Shown: one piece after another, positions 61,903-64,000 of the stretch
How the letters are laid out: each line of letters starts with the position of its first letter
Position numbering within the stretch: position 1 is the stretch's first letter
Origin: JBNRMR01 sp050942895
GTDB lineage: Bacteria; Bacillota; Clostridia; Christensenellales; UBA1750
DNA: 64,000 nucleotides
NCBI GenBank assembly: GCA_050942895.1
Contig: JBMNOE010000005.1
Span: 115,388-179,387 of the forward strand
Direction of reading: 5' to 3'
Notes under the pieces: model-generated
Told to the model about the DNA's origin: nothing
The model's input: the letters and a program-made list of their open reading frames with translations, nothing else
Database searches by the model: none
Program-made: the position numbers and the translations under genes

Positions 61903-62006
61903 CTTTCCCTCTCCTCCTCGTAAAGATTACATAAATAAATGCTTATAGCATGTATTTCGCCTGTCGATATAGCTTTGTACTTCAATACAAATGATTCATA
62001 TAAATT

Positions 62007-62035
62007 ATTATAACAGCATTCGTATTAAATGCCAA
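62007..62035 (-). promoter_or_regulatory. Sigma-A promoter of spo0A
   Basis: On the minus strand TTGGCA (62035-62030) and TATAAT (62012-62007) have a 17-bp spacer. The leader is about 100 nt and includes TGTCGAT at 61962 (plus strand), one mismatch from the 0A box TGTCGAA, possibly for autoregulation. The DNA 62040-62230 shows only weak short frames. Confidence 0.6.
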
Positions 62036-62233
62036 TACAAAATGCGAATATAAATGTATAAAAATGTACTTTTCCAGTGAATATAACTCATATATGCGGA
62101 AAAACATATTTCCGTGGAAAAGAGAACGAGAAAAGGCGCATTAATCGTCATTTTTCGATATTGGGCGGTGAAAAGCACAGGAGCTGGCATCCGATTTGTT
62201 ATATTCATATAATAGAACAACGGACCTGGTATG

Positions 62234-62341
62234 TTTATCATTTGCAAAAGTTTTTATATAATATGAATGCATACTCGTTACGGGCTTAGGCGAGGATGAA
62301 ATGGCGTTTTTCAGGCGGAAACGGCTATTATTTCATCTTTT
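62234..62341 (+). ncRNA. Candidate short transcript: promoter-like and terminator-like pair
   Basis: TTTATC at 62234 and TATAAT at 62257 (17-bp spacer) are followed by a hairpin with arms GATGAAAT (62295) and ATTTCATC (62330), inner CGTTT/AAACG, and TTTT. No coding frame lies between, so a transcript of about 70 nt is possible. Speculative. Confidence 0.25.
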
Positions 62342-62487
62342 GCATGAGAGCAAAGGATAAACACAAGCATTATTTTAAAATTTGAATAACTGGTTAGTGT
62401 AGGGACTGTAAGCATTGTTTGTTTTCTGCTTTATCAGATCAAAAAAGATAACTATATAAGGGCAGGAAAAGGCCCAAGAAAGGATTC

Positions 62488-62515
62488 ACTAAAGAATAAG
62501 CGCAGTCATACAATA
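62488..62515 (+). promoter_or_regulatory. Sigma-K/E-like promoter before the 100-residue gene
   Basis: CATACAATA at 62507-62515 matches the sigma-K -10 (CATAnnnTA) and resembles the sigma-E -10. AC at 62488-62489, about 17 nt upstream, fits the short sigma-K -35. The predicted start would be near 62520, giving a leader of about 27 nt. Confidence 0.4.
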
Positions 62516-62546
62516 TAACGGACACAATTCTGAAAGGAGTGTTACC

Positions 62547-62849
62547 ATGGAAGAAAGAAAAGACTCTTACCCGCTGGTTGCGTCGCTGATGGGCAAATCC
62601 GACGTGAAGGAAATATACAGTCCAACAGGAGAGAGGAGAAGGCAAAGCGATAAATGGGTGGCATTGCAATCCAGTGACAGGCCGGCCCATGAGATGCGCA
62701 TCGATGTTCCCGTTAAAAAGGTGCCTGCCGGACGGGCGACAATGACCCAAGGTACATATTTAAAACAGTTGAACGAAAGAATGGATAGGGTTATAGCCGC
62801 TCAGGCGCAGATGGCCATGGGCAAGCCCACAAAAACTCCTGCAAAATAA
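62547..62849 (+). CDS. Unknown 100-residue basic protein, possible sporulation gene
   Basis: I do not recognise the family. The protein is hydrophilic, basic and rich in Lys, Arg, Met and Gln: MEERKDSYPLVASLMGKSD at the start, then KEIYSPTGERRRQSDKWVALQ, a central VPVKKVPAGRATM, and a helix YLKQLNERMDRVIAAQAQMAMG. No signal peptide or TM. AAAGGAG lies 8 nt before ATG, strong evidence for translation. A sigma-K-like promoter suggests mother-cell expression; a coat-associated role is inference. Confidence 0.7.
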   Translation: MEERKDSYPLVASLMGKSDVKEIYSPTGERRRQSDKWVALQSSDRPAHEMRIDVPVKKVPAGRATMTQGTYLKQLNERMDRVIAAQAQMAMGKPTKTPAK

Positions 62850-62924
62850 ACGGAATGATGCTCAGAGCACCGCAATATATGGTAGAATATGATTGTCCTT
62901 AATATAGGTGTAGGAGGTATAATC

Positions 62925-63890
62925 ATGAAACTAAGTGTATTTGCGGTGCTGCTGAAGCATATGCCCTTTGATGAGGCGGCAAAGTATCTGGCGGATTCCG
63001 GGGTTCAGGCTGTGGAACTGGGCGTAGGCGGATTTCCGGGAAAAGACCACTGCAATCCTGTTGAGTTTATGGAGGACGAGAGGAAGATTAAAAAGCTGTT
63101 GGACACGCTGGAAGCGAACAATCTGGAGCTGGCTGCTTTGTCGGTTCACGGAAACCCTGTGCATCCGCAAAAGGAAATCGCAAAGAAGTATCATGATGAT
63201 TTTGTAAACGCGGTTCTTTTGGCGGAAAAGTTAAACGTGGACAGGGTGGTCTGTTTTTCCGGCTGCCCGGGGGACAGCGAGGGAGGAAAATATCCCAACT
63301 GGGTGACATGCCCCTGGCCGGAGGATTTTCTGAAGGTGCTGGATTACCAGTGGAACGATGTGCTGATACCCTACTGGCAAAAGACGGCGGCATTTGCTTC
63401 TGACCATGGAATAAAGAAGATCGCCATGGAGATGCACCCGGGGTTTTGCGTTTACAACCCGGAAACGACGCTACGCCTGAGGAGGGCTGTGGGCGATATA
63501 GTCGGGGCAAACTTCGATCCTTCGCATCTGTTCTGGCAGGGGATTGATCCGGTGGCCGCAATACGCGAGCTTAAGGATGCGATACACTTCTTTCACGCGA
63601 AGGACACGAAGGTGGATGCCGCCAACACTGCGAAGAACGGTGTTTTGGACACGAAGCATTATTCTGACGAGATTAACCGCTCATGGATTTTCAGAAGCGT
63701 GGGATATGGGCATGATTATCAGCTTTGGAAGGATATGTTCTCTGCCCTTAGGATGGTTGGGTATGATGATGTGATTTCAATAGAGCACGAAGACAGCCTG
63801 ATGACATGGAATGAGGGATTGCAAAAGGCGATAGCATTCCTGAAAGAGACGATGATGTTTGAAGCAAAAGGCGACATGTGGTGGGCGTAA
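62925..63890 (+). CDS. Sugar phosphate isomerase/epimerase (TIM barrel)
   Basis: 321 residues. TIM-barrel family: GVQAVELGVGGFPGKDHCNP early, RVVCFSGCPGD, KKIAMEMHPGFCVYN (metal Glu and His), GANFDPSHLFWQGIDPVAAI, DAIHFFHAKDTKVD and VISIEHEDSLM (metal Glu). It resembles the IolE/IolH-type and hydroxypyruvate isomerase-like group, longer than the two at 53062 and 54951. ATG 62925 with GGAGG upstream is preferred over 62889. It is the last gene of the window. Confidence 0.93.
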   Translation: MKLSVFAVLLKHMPFDEAAKYLADSGVQAVELGVGGFPGKDHCNPVEFMEDERKIKKLLDTLEANNLELAALSVHGNPVHPQKEIAKKYHDDFVNAVLLAEKLNVDRVVCFSGCPGDSEGGKYPNWVTCPWPEDFLKVLDYQWNDVLIPYWQKTAAFASDHGIKKIAMEMHPGFCVYNPETTLRLRRAVGDIVGANFDPSHLFWQGIDPVAAIRELKDAIHFFHAKDTKVDAANTAKNGVLDTKHYSDEINRSWIFRSVGYGHDYQLWKDMFSALRMVGYDDVISIEHEDSLMTWNEGLQKAIAFLKETMMFEAKGDMWWA

Positions 63891-63915
63891 GCTGATCAAT
63901 CATGCTTGCGCATGC

Positions 63916-63959
63916 GGCCCCCTAACAGAGCGGCATTTATGCCGCTCTGTTAGGGGGCC
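63916..63959. terminator. 20-bp perfect inverted repeat after the last gene
   Basis: Arms at 63916-63935 and 63940-63959 pair perfectly over a TTTA loop, beginning GGCCCCCTAA and ending TTAGGGGGCC. It follows the isomerase stop by 26 nt. No T run follows, so it is a very stable hairpin rather than a classic terminator. A second GC-rich hairpin, GGCGCGCG-cga-CGCGCGCC, lies at 63976-63994. Confidence 0.75.
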
Positions 63960-64000
63960 CGGGGGGCCGCACGGAGGCGCGCGCGACGCGCGCCCCGGTG

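Noticed and set aside
62077..62289. 70-codon plus-strand frame ending just before a hairpin
   Set aside because: GTG start without ribosome site, low-complexity AT-rich composition and an equal-length frame on the other strand.

Overview
The window looks like chromosomal DNA of an endospore-forming, anaerobic member of the Firmicutes, class Clostridia; I cannot name a genus. The evidence is a clear Spo0A (61138-61902, minus), a Spo0E-like phosphatase, GerMN-domain lipoproteins, a DacF-type D,D-carboxypeptidase, a methionine T-box, a stand-alone ComF and the short housekeeping runs yqeK-rsfS, yceD-rpmF-plsX-acpP-rnc and polA-coaE. Base composition looks fairly balanced. I found no rRNA, tRNA, CRISPR array, prophage or intact transposase. 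About 50 genes account for most of the DNA.

Layout. 1-540: end of yqeK and rsfS. 570-9560: a D,D-carboxypeptidase facing a two-component system that is co-directional with two GerMN proteins and an ECF S component, then murI, a Spo0E-like gene and a nucleoside phosphorylase whose 3' end is tandemly triplicated. 9657-15703: a GNAT acetyltransferase and a second two-component system, divergent from a VTC / DUF4956 / CotH operon, with 11-bp-spaced direct repeats between them. 15924-20333: a YdcF-like protein, a HAD phosphatase and the lipid/ribosome cluster. 20411-28763: mostly minus-strand accessory genes: MazG-like, polysaccharide deacetylase, DUF4870- and DUF3298-type proteins, HD hydrolase, an Lsa-type ABC-F with a possible attenuator, a lipase, a diguanylate cyclase and an unrecognised protein. 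28846-34102: comF, recD2, metK and mnmA. 34216-35538: an intracellular-type GH28 enzyme, followed by a 135-bp tandem repeat. 36205-42600: a tightly overlapping run polA, coaE, a 33-residue membrane peptide, lytic transglycosylase, solute-binding lipoprotein, ispE. 42932-46489: smc. 46592-47570: a decayed gene and a 78-bp direct repeat. 47571-49750: LysR regulator divergent from a CofE-like ligase. 49890-53014: tatD and metG under a Met T-box. 53062-56784: a sugar catabolism module (two TIM-barrel isomerases and a Gfo/Idh/MocA dehydrogenase) divergent from an AraC regulator. 56859-63890: rmuC with a TetR regulator, an ABC-F protein, spo0A, a small putative sporulation protein and a third sugar isomerase.

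Two themes recur. The first is envelope and spore biology: the carboxypeptidase, GerMN proteins, CotH, lytic transglycosylase, Spo0A and Spo0E. The second is plant-sugar metabolism: GH28, three isomerases, a dehydrogenase and AraC. The most interesting points are the candidate operator of the VTC/DUF4956/CotH operon, the putative attenuator of the Lsa-like gene, the 33-residue peptide, a sigma-K-like promoter in front of an unknown 100-residue protein, and several tandem repeats. I did not see a clearly new multi-gene system. Promoter and terminator calls rest on reading motifs by eye.
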